A stretch of 64,000 bases of DNA from positions 14,428,001-14,492,000 of the forward strand of contig NC_134368.1 of NCBI RefSeq assembly GCF_035582795.1, written 5' to 3'. Source of the DNA: Mycteria americana (taxonomy: Eukaryota; Chordata; Aves; Ciconiiformes; Ciconiidae). The position numbers and the translations under genes are program-made. Below the pieces are notes generated by a model. That model was not told where the DNA came from and did no database searches. It worked only from the letters and a program-made list of their open reading frames with translations. Shown here piece after piece: positions 25,701 through 40,700 of the stretch. The first letter of the stretch is position 1, and each line of letters opens with the position of its first letter.

Positions 25701-28700
25701 GATAGCGCTTCAGTCTTTCATCTGGCAGCCTCTTTATTTAGTAGTGAAGCCTTTTCAAGAGTTTTGAAAAATTAACCAGCCTTTAAAACGTGTCCAGTAT
25801 ATTTGAAAGCTCAGCTCCTCAGTCTCTGGAGCACACAGAAACTAGCAATGATTATACCTTATAAACCTCACTATTTTGTGTCCAGCTCCACACCGGCACC
25901 TAATTTTCTCTCCTCTCCTATCTACTGTATACAAACAAAGTTAAACAATTTTTTTTCTTCAAAAGCATCATATTGCTCCACCAGTCAATCATAAAGATAA
26001 AATCTTGAGAGCTTTACCCGACATCCAGTGTTTGTAAATAATGTCACACTGCGTGCTACTTGATGAATGAAGAATAAGTTTAATGGAAAAGCTGACAAAC
26101 ACCAGAACTGCTACTTCTTATGAGAAGATTTATCATGAATTAGTTTGGAAAAATTTTAGAGAGAAAAATCAATACAGCTTTTATGCTTTAAGTTGGGTAA
26201 GTGTAAGGAAGGACAACAACCACTGATTTAGAATAACAGTTTTACCAGCCAACCTAAACCCGTAGTTAGAAAGGAAGATCCAAACTCAACAGTACGTGCC
26301 AAAGCTTGACCCATACGTACCACGTTACCCCGCGTGGTCACTGAACACACTGTGACGCTTGGTAGCTACATACTGAGGGCACAGACAGCATGAGAAAGTA
26401 CAGTTCGGAAGCGAAATTTCCCAACATAGGAAACCTACTGAGAGAAGCTTTCTGGCATCCGCTCAAAGTTACAGATTTCATCCTCTACCTAATTTGGGCA
26501 GCAATAATACGAGAAGCTGGTAAGCAGCCCCGCTAGCTGAGGTGCCATTTATTATCAGCTTTTTTTCAAAAGGTGGGAGGAAGGAAGAAATAAACCCGAT
26601 TCCAAATAATCTCCCAAAGAACAGGGCTACTTACATTCTTTAGCATCCCCGGTACTGGGACTACTTCCAAACAAGAACAGGCTACAAGCCAACGCTTTCA
26701 TTAAAATGGATGTATTTTAACAAGAGCAAACCATGAAGTAAGTTTTCTCCTTCACCATGCAACAGTTTTGTCTGCCAAGCTCCACTTGGAAAAAATACTA
26801 ATGCCAGATTATAACATGTTGTCTGGCTAAACAAGGCACATAATGAAAAATAATTTTCATTTAGTACTCCAGAAAGCTGTAAAAATATTATTGTAAAATA
26901 GGCAAACACCATCCTAGCAAAATTAACCACTTAATCTCCTTGCTCTGGTATATAACCAACAGGACTGAACTCTAAACAAGTCAGAAGCCTGTTTTCCAGA
27001 TGGCACCACTCACACCAACAGACATCGCTCAGGGGCTTTCTGCTTACAATAAACAAGAAGTTAAAGGAAAGAGCACATTGTTTGAAAGAAACATAATATT
27101 CATCCATCTACCCCACCCAAATGAAAAGGCAGTACTTTTCTGTTTCTTCCTGTGCTTTCACATCCATTAACTTCTTTTGCATCAAAATTTCAGCAGCAAG
27201 TCTTGGCTATGGATTTTTTTTTTCTGTTCAGGCTTTTCTACATGTCGAGGTGAGACCACCACAAATATTTCAGTATACTCTGAATAAACCAATACAGGAG
27301 GCACCATTCAGAAGTTAGCGTTCAATAATTAAGTGGAATTTACACACACAAAAAAGCAACCTACAGAAAGCAGTTTGCTAAACTGATATAATCCCTAATA
27401 CAAAGAGTGGTTCTCTGGCAGTTTATAAAGGCAAAACTGTTTCCTTTCTCTCCTGCTCTACTTGCCACCCATAGGAGCATGGCATGGCTCTGACCCCTTC
27501 CATCTCTGGCTCAGATGAACGTTTGTTAGATAAGAACACATTACAACAGAAAGCTGTAAAGCATTCCCATTTTGCTTCTTCAACACCAGGATATAGTGAC
27601 TTTATTATAATCACATTGCAGATTGACAGGGAAATAATGTTCTTCGTGAATATGGTAGAAAAAAAAAAGAAAAAAGAAAAATTAAAAATGTGCAGCCTTA
27701 TGGTCTAACTACCACCTTCACTGAGAAAAGAAAATAAAACATGCTGGTACTGCAGCAAACTTGTGAAATGTTTGTTCTAACAGAGCTGACTGCCAGGAGA
27801 AAGAAACTCTCTCTGCTGTTATTTTCAACCTACTGCCCAATCCCTCCCACCCAGTTATCACTTCTATGTACTCTCACATGTGACCTATAAATATAAATAA
27901 AATATAGTTAATTAAAATTATGTCTGTGGGTTGGTTCTGTAGTTGTAGGGCAAGGGAGGAAGAGCAGGTTGTGGAGTGTTGGAGATCAAATTTAGAACAG
28001 CTTAGTATCACAGTGTTCCCATAACTAGCAATATTTTTCCTTTGCTTAAAGGATAAGCAAGAGGATAAGTAAAAAGATAAAGCACAAACGACTCAAGTTT
28101 CGTGGCTGCCATATCAATTTACTTTCTCATAAAGTATTTAGGTCAGTCTCTGAAGGTAAAAGGTCCAAAACACAGTCAAAATGTGTTTTGGAACAGCGGT
28201 GGACAACACACACTTTCTTTAAATTCAGCTCAACACTAGAACAAATACTATACAAGAGTAAACGCACCCACCATAAAAATACCATAAAAAGTGGTGATCT
28301 ATAACTTACCACCCTTGTTCTTAAGCGTGTTTTTAGTCAGAAAAATGTCTCGATGTGTATTCCTCCCACATAAGAGTACTGCAATGGAAATGCTGTCAGT
28401 AGAAGCTTTTATTTTCCAGCTTTGCTAAAAACTCATGTCTTTTTAATGTCAAATTTTACTCTGTCTTGAATATAAAAATTTCCAGAAAAGAGGAACATTC
28501 ATCTTACAATACCTCATGTATCTTATATGACAATTAAAATAGACTTCACTAGCTGTTGTGTGTCAGGTACATTTATATAAGCCAATGAAGTCTATCAGTT
28601 ATTCAAGGTTCACAAGCACCACAGTCATTCAAATGAAAGCAGGCAAGTGAAAGCATGTAAGTTTTAGGTGGCACGTAGCATTCATATCAGAAACAAATTA

Positions 28701-31700
28701 AGACAGGACAGGGACATGAAAGCGTGGTTAGTACTTAATATTTGGCTGTAGTTCCTACTCTGCCAAGACCCTGTGTAAACCTTAGTTCATCATCAGGCTG
28801 CTCTGTGGTTCAGTTCCCAATTTAGTTAATTCTGCCTTCACAGAGACAGGTCACCCAACACAAATTATTCAGTGGATACTGGAACAATGACATTATTAAT
28901 AAAATTTTAGTGTTTTATTTTTATTATTCTGTGTGATTAACTCTTAAGCTTAAGATATGAAATGATATAGTACCCTTTAATTTTCTCAGTTCCACTCAAA
29001 AAAAAAAAAAAGTGGAAAAAATTATTTGATCTGCAAAGGACAAAGCAGATGTAGTTCTGAGTCTGCTGTGTTTACGTCCTCATACCACAGAAAGCATTTA
29101 AACCTCTAAAGGGCTACAGAAACATCCACTTTTGAAATTCAGGCTTTTCATTTAACAGGTTAAAGCTGGCACTTAAAACCTATTTTATTAAAACACTTAT
29201 TAGAAAAGACTCAGTACAATAAAATTGATAAAGACCTGTATGCATTTCACAGTCACATACAGCATTTGGAGAAGTTATAACTACGTATTATTAGCTGATA
29301 GACTTCAAAAGGTGCTATCAAACCATTACTAAAGTAATTTCTGTTTACTAGTAAAAAAGTATGTTTTACAACTCCAGGAAAAATACTCAGAATATAGAAG
29401 TTTAAACACAGCTGTTTATATAGGTAGGTTGTAAACAGGCTGATGAAAACTAAAGGCTACTATTTACTTTCTGAAACTTTACACATTACTTGGCACACTG
29501 ACTACATAAACTAAGATTCCAGCTTTGCTGTTATAGGCTTAAACAGAAATTTAGCATTCACTTCAGCATAGGCAGGCATTTTTATTGTTTCTGTTAAGTT
29601 TTGACCAGAAATAGGAAATGTTGCAAAAGGAAACATTTCAGTTTTTTAAAGAATACTATGCAATACTATGTTAGGATGCAATTATTGTCCCTTATCACTG
29701 AAATTTAGCAATTAAATTGACAAAAGGGCTGTTAATCCATAGTAGGGGATTAGTCCAAGTGAGATTGCAAGATATCAGTGCTTAAAATTTTTAAGTCACA
29801 AAAGGCAGATGCCATCATTGATTAAATAACACTTATAAGCCTCATCTTTGGACTACACCAAGGATTAAAACCCAACAAACTCTTCAACATTCATACGAGG
29901 TTTTGAAGAATGGACTTACACAATCTAGACAAGAAATCTTTTCAATGCAAAAGATTTTATAGACAACCAGATTATGCCGTGGTTGTCATAAGATTTCCTC
30001 CCCAGTATTCTAGCACAAATCAATGATGGATGCAATAGATTCTCAACCTTTCTAATACCGGTAACATATACAACCGAAACACACCATATGTGCATCACGG
30101 TAGTTAGGTTGACTTGTTGCAAAGTGTCTGACAACGTATTTAGCAAAGTGTTTTACACACACTTTACACAAACATTGTTTCAAAAAAATAGCATTTTAAA
30201 TTACACTGTGTATGACACCTCCATTCATGAATTCTAAAATATTTAAAAGGCATATAAATAATAATCATTTCACATAAGAAAAGATTTTTAGTTGTATGTA
30301 TACATACAGAGTGGACCATACACACACCTCCATCACATAAAACAACCTCAATTTTCTAAGTGCTTTTGTAACTGCTAGGAATCACTCCCTTCCTTCAAAA
30401 AAAAAAAAATCTATTAAAGTTTTTTCATGCAGAAAGAGTCAATAAAGTGCATGTTGAATAATAAAAGTGTTTGTTGATTTACTTTCCTACCAACACAAAC
30501 GCATAAAAGCTCTCAGCAGAGTGGATTTACCCAGAACAAGGGAGTTTTAGCACCTTGCCTGCTATTATCACCCCCTGGCCAGGTGCACACAGCTATTTCT
30601 TCTTAGGTCACAGCTAGAGCATCTGAATTCCAGACAAAACAGGAGGAGAAAGACCATGAACAAGGAATACCAAAGTGAAAAATTGGTATTTTAAAGGATC
30701 AGAATCTCTTATGCCTTTTGAGCTTAAGATCTTATTTGTTCATGCAGTTATTGGGGGTCAGCCCCAAGACAGGTATGTTATCATGCACAATAAATCATTT
30801 TTTACACAAACGCAAGCCATGCACTTCCAAGTGCTTTGAAGAGCGGAAACCTAATGAGAACAGCATAAAATGAAAACTGAAAGCAGTTTCTCAGACAGGA
30901 AACAATAATGAAAACAAGGTATTCATTTGAAATATATAAGTTTAAAAGAAATTACAGGTTTTACAAGTGAGTATTAAAGCTGCGTGGAAACTCTACCGAA
31001 CAAAAGATTAATGCATTAAGCAACACCCACACTAAGAGTACGAAGGAAACCTGTATGGCATACACACTTTATATGATCATGACTACAAGCATTCATTTGG
31101 GCTCAGAAAAGTGACAGGGACACGCAGGAGGAGGACAAAAAACCCATGTGTTGGGGAGAATAAAGGATTTGAGATGACAAGATATGAAACAAAATTTCTG
31201 GATTGGCCTTCCCATTTTATTAGTAGAGCAAGTGTTCCCGAAGTGACTGAAAACAGTCAGGAAGAGTTAAGCGTACGCACAATACATCTGGTATGTTCAG
31301 TCCTAGCCAGCGGTTAGACACCACTTCCAAGCTCACTGAATACACACCTAGAAAAGTACATAAACATTTTTACCATTTCATGAGAAGATCTGACAGTTGC
31401 CACAAATGAAGATTGCTATCAAGGTGGCCCAGCAAAGTGGGCCAAGCAACAATAAGTAATCAATCTCACAAGTGATCTTGCATATTTTAGCGTTTTTTCA
31501 ATACAGCATTTTAAATGCAGTTTCCTTGATCTTCTGTTTGAATAAACACAACTAAGACACACTGAGAAAAGTAAGAGCAGCAAAAAGGCCAGAAAACAGT
31601 AATAATGACCTCAACTAGCTCCCAGAAAGTATCGTATTAAAGAATGATATCAAGATAAGATTTCAGATACATTTAATAAATAATTTCATGAAGTAACTAA

Positions 31701-34700
31701 TCAGAGAAACCAAAAGACAGAACACAATTTTTGCTTCTAATTGAGCAGTGCACAGAACCTAGTTTAAGAAGTTAGTGACCCACTCTGTAACAGCAAGTTA
31801 GATTTAGTACCCAGACAGGAGTGGGTACCAGAAGCAAAAAATCTGCTAGTCGTATTTAAAAGCAAACTGGAAAAAAGAGGAGGAGAAAGTTAGTTCCTAG
31901 AAATAAGAATGCATCCTTGTAAAGCTAAGGTCATGCCAAAACAAAGAAAAATAGAAAAAACAATGAATTTAAAACATACACCATGATAGATCAAGAGAGA
32001 AAGATCTGGAGAACAACTCAATGCAGAATCTGTTACTGCACTTTATGCCTTTTTCAAGCACACAAGGAGCAGCATGCTTAGCAGATTATGAGTCCTACAA
32101 ACAGTTCAAGAGCAATTGAGTTTTGCAAAACAGAAGGCTGCAGTAAAATAGATCTACTAAAATATGGGGTTTTTTTTCCTGCCTGGGAATAGCATTGAGA
32201 AGCTCCTGTGCAGCAGTCTCAAACATCTTCTTTCAAAAAGAAGCTATGATTCCTTTTAATTGTTTTTAAAACTGTAGTTTCTCTTAGTTGTTTATCCAAG
32301 TGTTCTATTGAACCACCTACTGCAGTGCGTAGCCTCTCACTTAAAACTGAGAAATGGAAATCTGCAAGTACGATACCAGAGAGATCCATGATAACAGAGA
32401 CCACTAAATCCGATATCCATACAAGGCAGATACATAGAAGGGGAAAAAAAAAAAAACCAAAAACCAAAACATAAGCATGTGGAGGGTGCAAAAAAAGATA
32501 TGCTAGGTAAAATCAGCTGATCTTGTGTAAGAAGCCTCGACATAATACGTCCCTGAAGGAGTCAAAGGGTTGGAGAACAGGCAGATCCAGCTCATATTTC
32601 TATCTCCAAAGGCAGTGAGTAAGGCTTCTCACAGAAGTCCTCTAAACAAATTAGAGTGTAGACTGTTACATGGGTAAGTAAGAGATTAAGAAATAAAAAA
32701 ACCAAATAATAGAAATATACAGCTCACTTTCTCCCAGGGGAAAGATTATCAGCTTAGACATGCAGGGATATACAAGAAGGCCTATATCATTCAATGCATT
32801 TATGTGTGAATGAAAAATAAAAAAGGGCTAACAGGGAGATGACAAAGTCTATTGATGATTCTGTGTTATTCAGGCCAAAAAACCGCCTCAGAAGCAACTA
32901 CTGCAAAAAAAAACCCACCAAACCCAAACAAAACCTGCAGAAGGATTTCATGACCGCTTAAGTGATAGAAGGCCAGAAGAAATGTACTAAATGCAAAACA
33001 AGACGACACCTTATCATTGTACACGCAGCAATAAGCTCTGAACTACTACCACTCAGAATAAAACCTTGGAGTTGAAACAGTTTTATGCAAAAAACCAGCT
33101 CAAGTGCTAGTCAGACACTATTAAAAAGCCCTGAGGCTTTTTAACCTGGGGAGAAAACTGATGAGAATGACACTAGACATATGAAGAATTTGCAAAATGG
33201 AGAAGGTAAACAGAGAGACTAGTCAGTGTCTTACCAAATCCAAAAACTAAAAGGCATCAACAGGTTAAAAGTATTTGGCCAATGCCAAATTGTTATATGA
33301 GTTTAAAAAGCAACTGGACAAACCAAGGGTAGAAGAAAAAAAACCAGAAAGCACTATCAAATACAAAGATCTCACCACTGAGCAAGAAGTCTCTAGACTG
33401 CAAGGTGCTAAAGAACATTCTGAGAAGGAAACAGCTGCCATGGAACACCTTTAACATCTCAGTAAAATATGAATAAAATCAAATGAGGATAGCACTAGCA
33501 TTGCATTTAGAAAAAGCTCCCTGGCTCTAACAGGCATGCTGTAAATAATAGCGTAAAGGATTCTCATTAAAACGATAACAAGAATCTTGAACCTGAAAAA
33601 GGTTCATTCATGATTCAAGAATCATGAATCTGAAAAGGTCACCATTCAGGTTCTCCAATATTAATACTGAGCATTGATAGCAACTTCTGTGATCCTTCAC
33701 ACAGAGTTCACAAACTGCAACACTCCAGTGTTAGTTCAGGTAGGAGAGAAGAAAAAGCTGGATGGCATCCAGAGGAAGAAAAACTGCGCTTCATGTTTTC
33801 ATTAGCTTTATCCAGTAGCTCTCTACTTAACGTAAGTGGGTTTTGTACTTATAAGAAGTCACAGGATGTCAAGCATTTCCCTCAGCTCCACGTTATTAAC
33901 TGACAAGAGTAATTTACATGTTTGATGAGGAGTAGTATGGAACAAGCTTTCATCCACAGGTCCTTCCACCAGCTAAATCACTGGGGTGGGAGCGGGGAGG
34001 GAAGATGTAGTCTTTGATATTAGATCTTCTACCACATGTGAACAAATTCTCCATATACCATGAAGTGTACTGATGTCTGAACTGATCTTTGTCACATTGC
34101 ACAGCACTGCGCTTACTTGAAGCTTCAGGCATACATCACTTTACTGCTTTAGCAAGAAGGGCTTACTGTAATTGAACCTGAAAGGAAGTACTGTCTGAAT
34201 TAAAAAGAAAATTAACTTGCTCTTACTTTGAGAGGATACTAGTATGAACAATCTATGTTCGCTGCTCAACTCCACCCCTCTACCTGTGCTCCACAAGGTA
34301 AACTGAACAAATGCGTAGTTGGAGACAGACATGACACAGAAGACAGATACAAGATTAGTTACTCTACTTGAAAAAGCCTGTTCCATGACTTTCATTATGA
34401 TGAACTTAAAGCTGGATTTTTATTTTATCTTTTATGTCTAGAGATTTCCAGAAAAACATGCCTCTGAAGTGCAATATGTAAAGCTTATCCCATATTTAAA
34501 AGTGCCTAAGTAGTACTTGCAGATAGAGTCAAACTGTTCTACTACCATTAAGTTCAGAGTTATAACTGCACTCTGTACCACAAGTTTCATCAAGGAAACT
34601 AGAGTTTATATTAAACTGTAGCTATCTGACCCAGTATTGGGTTAGCTTGAAAAAGAAACAGCTGGTAACAGCTCAAAAACATGCTAAAATCCTGTCCCAA

Positions 34701-37700
34701 AGGAAGTTAGGGCTGTGCACAGAAAGGATGTGTATCACCTTAATTATTACCATAAATATCCACAAAGAAAGTCAGCTTGCTGGAAGCCAGTCATTTTTTG
34801 ACATTCATTTTTCATCCTCAGTTTGCATTTAAGGGCCCCAAAATGTGCTCTCTGTCCCCTGGATTTCAATGCCTTCCGTAGAATAAAGCTAAAATTAACT
34901 AAAAGAGAAAAAGCATTGTTTGGCTTCTTAAAAACCAAGCATCCAGCTGCTAAAGACAACCCACCTGCAAAAACTCTGTATTTGCAGATTGCTTTGAAGC
35001 GTTGCTGTCTTTTGGCTCTGGCCAACTGAATGGGATTCTCAAATCACTGTTCTAAGGGAATTCTGTCTCCTACTCCTCAGCTTTCATCAGTCTCGTTCTC
35101 TATTCCTCCAATATTTACCTTTGCTAGGGTTACAGTCGGAAAGAGAAGCTGTTATCGCTTCTTAGTAGAGGTCTTGCTACAGAGTTCAAAACTATAATAG
35201 GACTGTATTGTAATCATCTGGTCTTTTTGGGCTACTAAAAATAATAAAAAAAAGAAACAAAGCATGACTGAAGCATCAGAAATAATAGCCTGTCACCAAA
35301 GTGAAGCAGTTAATTTATGTTAGAAGGCAGAATGAATTTGCTTTAAGAAGTTCACAAATTAAATACACTGGCTACAGAATATAATTTTATCGCAAATTCT
35401 CAGCAATAGCTCATTTGCTAATATAAAGAAAATTTTACAATGTTGAAATCTGAAGATTTTATAACATTAGGTAGGAAGCAAGCAACAAGAATGCTTGCAC
35501 ACACAAAGTAAATAATGCAAGCATATTTGTTCAAGCAATAAATAGTCAAGGAAAAAGTAGGAAAACAACCTTAAGGGCATGCCTGCCCAGGGATCTCAAC
35601 CAAGACAGATCTAGCAGAACACATTTTGTGTGAAATCTCCCTAAAAGGTATTTCTTTTGGAGTCATGTCCTAAATAATACCTCTAGTCCCTTTTGGAAGT
35701 GTATGGTGGTAATTCTGATACAGTGTTACACAGCATTTTTTGCAGGAAAAGTTCCTTCTGTAAGCGCAAAACTGGTAAGTTTATCAAACCCCAACAAATT
35801 CAAAATTTTCAGAGAACAGTGCACAGCTTCTTATTACAGATTTTGCTTTCACTATGAAACAAGCTTTCTAGAATCTTTGACGCACTTAGGAGCAAAGGCA
35901 TACACATATTAATGACAACGTTAAAAAATCCTTCCTTTTGCTAGAAGATGCTATGTAAGCACATCTCCAAAGTGAAAGGTGTCTGGTTTCTTTCTTTCAG
36001 GAAAAATTTAAATTGTTCATCCACAGGTAGATTGTCTATTATCAATGAGCTTTTAGACAAAGTTGATCTGTACATTTTGTAATAAAAATTAAGGTTCTAA
36101 TAGCTTTTGTGTGTCACTGGATTGTACTGTTGAGCTTTCAGTGTTCAAGAGAGCCAGTTTGAGTCTCTAGAGAAATCCTCCTACCCACTTTCCACAAGCT
36201 CCAAAAGTTCAGTGGTATTGTGTGCAGTACCTATGTAGGAGTAAAGTTTCTGGAAAGACTGACATTCCACTTAAAAGCAGGCATTAAGCATCATGTCATA
36301 AACGTTATTTGTACATATAGAATATAATGACACAAACAGAGGAACTGAGTGGAGAGGGAGAAATATTCTGTACAACAAATGTCATTGTTTTGATAATTGG
36401 TTTTATTAACTTTAGACGCTTATTTGCTCATCCATGAGTGTTGAATCCTTTCACCAATTCAGAAGCCTCCTGGATTCTTACCTTAACTGCAAAGTAAGGG
36501 CTTGGTACAATTAAGAGCACACTGGGTATTTTTCTTCTATGTACTTCAACTTCCGTGGTGAGATCTTAAATGGTCCTACTTGCCCCAAGAACAATTAAAA
36601 ATATTTATATTAGCATACATTTGCCAGGCATTCTATTTTTAAAGGTGATTACAGGGATGGAAGATAGGGGAGTAACATTTGTTTACAGAGGTGTTGGAGT
36701 CTAGGACTCAACTCTGCTTTCTCTGGAAGCAGCAATGCATTTGTAGATATGATAATAGTCTTAGTCACACCACAATTGCAAGTCATCAAATAGCATTAAA
36801 TTGAAAAGGGAACAACTTCTGCACCCCCACAAAATGAAGGCAAATTGTCAGGAGAGCAATAAAAAAATAAAAAAAAGCATGTAGGTGGAAGACTAAGAGT
36901 GATGATATTATAGAGACTATAAATTTTACAAGTGGAGGGAAAACTATTCTTAAAAGGTATTTCTTTCTAGCATAGCTATTATTGTACAATGATCATTTAA
37001 AGTCATTAAAATAATTTTACACACAACTAATGAGACAGCCCTGCTGCTTTTTCTATGCAGGCATCTCTGATTAAATCCTTTATGGACGAGCTAGGATAAA
37101 TATAACATGTTCCAAAACTGGAAAGTTAAAAATAAATAAGCTTTTTGTCATTTCAGAGTTGATAATCATCATTAATAATGCCCCCCCCCCAAAAAAAAAA
37201 AAAAAGAAGAGAAAGAAAAATGCAACCTGAAGAAAAGCAATGCAAGAGAGTTGAGATCATAAACCTCACCAAGCCCACATATTTTTGTAGGTGAAGACCT
37301 AAAGTTATCATAACAACCTGCACAATGCCTAACGGAATTTCAGCAATTCTGCAGTGGAAGCTCTTCTACACACAGACACTCTAGCAGTTCATTAGCTTAC
37401 TGTCAAAATAGAGCGGCCCTTAGAAAAGGCCCACCCCAATTGTCTTGCAAGTCCACAGTGCCTTACCACCTTGCTTAGTAAGCACTTCTAATAATTAACT
37501 GACTTCGCAAAGGATTGCTTTTCTTTCCCAGTTTCCACTCTCACCTTCTAACTTTCACAATGAAGCAGACCTGCTGCTGCTGCAAGGGGCCCTCTAACAG
37601 CACAACAGTTTCAAGTCTCTCCTTGATTATTGTAGTGTAACAGAGATTTGTTGCAGTTTTATTTGAAGATGAATGTACAGATACTAGGTACTTCCAAATG

Positions 37701-40700
37701 TTCTCCTCCAAAGCCACTGCAAAATATCTACAAGAGATCAGCAGTTCTTGCTGCTGATGAATAGGGGTGCATCATATTAGACAGTTCAGATGAGGAATGT
37801 ACTTTTAACTTTCTAACTGGTCCCATTTAATGCATTTTGTGTGCACAGTGGAACATGCATACTGGATTCCTTTTGGAGGAAACTAAATTGAAAGACTGTA
37901 TTCCAAATGCTTGATTACATTTTTAAATGTGTACAACAGGAACCATTTACAGAGCTACTCCTATGTCATTACATGATTTACTAACGTGAATATAGCTCTT
38001 TCCCTTCTATTCTTCAGCTGCTCATTTCTGTATCTCTAACACCCTGAGACTATGCTAGAACAAACATTTTGTTGTCATAAACAAACACAGATTAGGAGGT
38101 CGATCTACCTGAAAAATAATGGAGGAAGACTGAGCTAGGGCACTTCCCTTAATCTGGTTCATTGTGCGAACACAAAAATTATCAGTAACAATATCTTTGT
38201 TATCAGCCAACGAAAACATTTATGTATTTCAAATGGTGAAAGAGGCAAAGATGGAGAATCTTTCCTCAAATAAATGGGTGTCCAATCCTACTCCCACGTA
38301 CACCAGGATGTTATTGACAACAATAGCAGCAGATCTAAAAAAGCCAATTCCCATTGCTCTGTACCGACTATGACTATGTCCCAAAATTTTACCTGAAAAT
38401 ACAGTCATTAACTTTCATTTGAATAGAATCCTTTCTCCCCCACCGCAATGCTTGGCAAATGAGCTTTCCAGGAGCCTGAGTAATTACAGGTAAAGTTTGA
38501 AGGGGCATTAATAAACTGACAGATAAATTGTTAAGTAATTAATACTTCAAGGCATAATCCTCCCCTTCTAACAATCAAAGATTTTTCTGAGATTTCTTCA
38601 AGCTTTGCACAAACATTTCACTTTGCCTCAAGAGTTAGTCTGTACAAGCAAACTACCAGAAAATGAAGACACAGAAGTGCTAAAACAGAGCTCTGAAGCA
38701 AAGTTTCTTTGTAACCTTAAGTGGAAGAGGCTAACACTCGGAAAATATTTGTAAATTAGAGAGGTTCCCTATTTGTTAGCTATCATTTAGCAAAGCATTG
38801 GAGACGCAATGCTGTACGTTGTTACAATGCTGTGTAAACTGTTTAGAAGAATTTTTTTGTACTATTTATAAATTCTAAGTCACGCAATTTATAAAATAAT
38901 TCTCTTCCAAGAGATACCAAAAAACCTCATAACCTTCCTAAGTACCAGCAGAACTCCGCACATCTACAAACAAAACATAAGAAATTGTTTTCTGTCTGCA
39001 AAGCTCTCAGTACAAGTACCTTCCCCATATGTTCTCAATTCTAGAGCAAGAGATTTGTGCCTATTTCCTTAACAGCAAAAACATCAACAAAACAAAAATT
39101 AGTTCCTTAACCAAAGAGATGTTTCTTCAAGCACTGCAACTTAGCTTTGCAATTCTCTCAAAACTTCCCAAACTCTCACCATTGAATTTCTACCCGATTC
39201 CTCCTCTCCAACCCTACTGGCTAGCAAATGCATGAGTGATGTAAAAAACAAGTAACATCTGTTTCATCCACATATAAAAAATCATCACCTTCACTCTGCC
39301 TCCCAGATTTCTCTGTTATCCTAGGATGTTCTCTTTTACCTGCTGACTATCAGGCAGTCAATTTTTAAGAAAGACACTTTACATGCTTGAAAGTACTTAA
39401 GCATTACAAGAAACGGTAACACCTCCAGATAACCTGCAGCACAATAAATACTCACCTGGGGTGAGAGTCAGATCAAGTTACCATTATAGCTGATTTGAAG
39501 CAGTTACTTGAATCCAGACATCCCAGGCAAGTCTCACAATACGGTAGTGATGGGATAAGTGTCTCTCAACTCTACTTTCTCTTAATCTGAATCAAAAGCG
39601 AAACATCCACTGGACCAAAGAAAGCTACTTTCTAGCTCAGTGATACAGACCACTTACCTGGAGCGTGGATTCATGCGTGTCTTCCAAAAACATTACTTTA
39701 ATAGCAGCAGTATTCAGATACTCACATGCCAACTAAGCGAACATATTGAAGGTGTTTTATTCCTAGCTCTGCTCTGTGTACATATAGAGGAAATGGTTCC
39801 ATTAGCAAGAATGATGTTTTTAAGCCCATTTGGAGAATCCAGTGTTGGGACCTCCAGACCTTTCATCTGAGCAATTTCTTTTCGTGTTGCTTTAGGGCTG
39901 TACCTGAAGGAAGGAGGATGCATAGAGTGGATGAAATACAGATGCCAAAAAGGGATATGTAGCAGCTGGACAGAAACTGAGGGGCCTGCGCACCTGGTAG
40001 GCATAAAAGTGTCTTAGGAGATTTGAGTCTTAGCCTGTTTCAACGAACTTCACCAGACTTCATTAGCAATCAGCCACTGGTCTTCCCTGCTATACACCGT
40101 GTTCCTCTTGGCTACTGAAATAATGGCAGAACTTTTTTGTTTAAGCAACTGGCAACTCTCCTGTAATTTGCTTACATGAATACTGATGACTCAATGGTTT
40201 TAAAATTTCAGAAGCCCTAATTAGTAGTGTATATCCTTTGCTCACTAATAAACTTCCTGTCCAGGAACATCCAGGAAAGTGTAACAATTTTAAATTTTTT
40301 TTTATTCATTTTTAAACATGAGAGTTGATGTATTGATATTCATTCCATTCCTATCACATACACAAACCCCAATAACTTACACAAGCAGAAGTCTTCTAGA
40401 GAATGCAACAGCTTTGGGTAGAAGTAGGAATACCCTCCTTTTCTTTTTTTAAATCAACAAAAACAATATCCACAAATCATCTCAAGCTCAGCAACTGAAT
40501 ATTGTTTTTCTCATTAAATCCAGATTTGATTTGCACAATAAGTTCTCAAAGCACTTCTACCTCCCATTGTGAAATGAATTATACAAGGAACAACAAAAAC
40601 ACTACCTAGTGATACATTAGCAGAAGATAGACTGAAAAATTGCTAAGAAAAAACCTGTAGTATAGGAGTTCGATCCAAATGAAGTACCTGTGCAGCTGAG

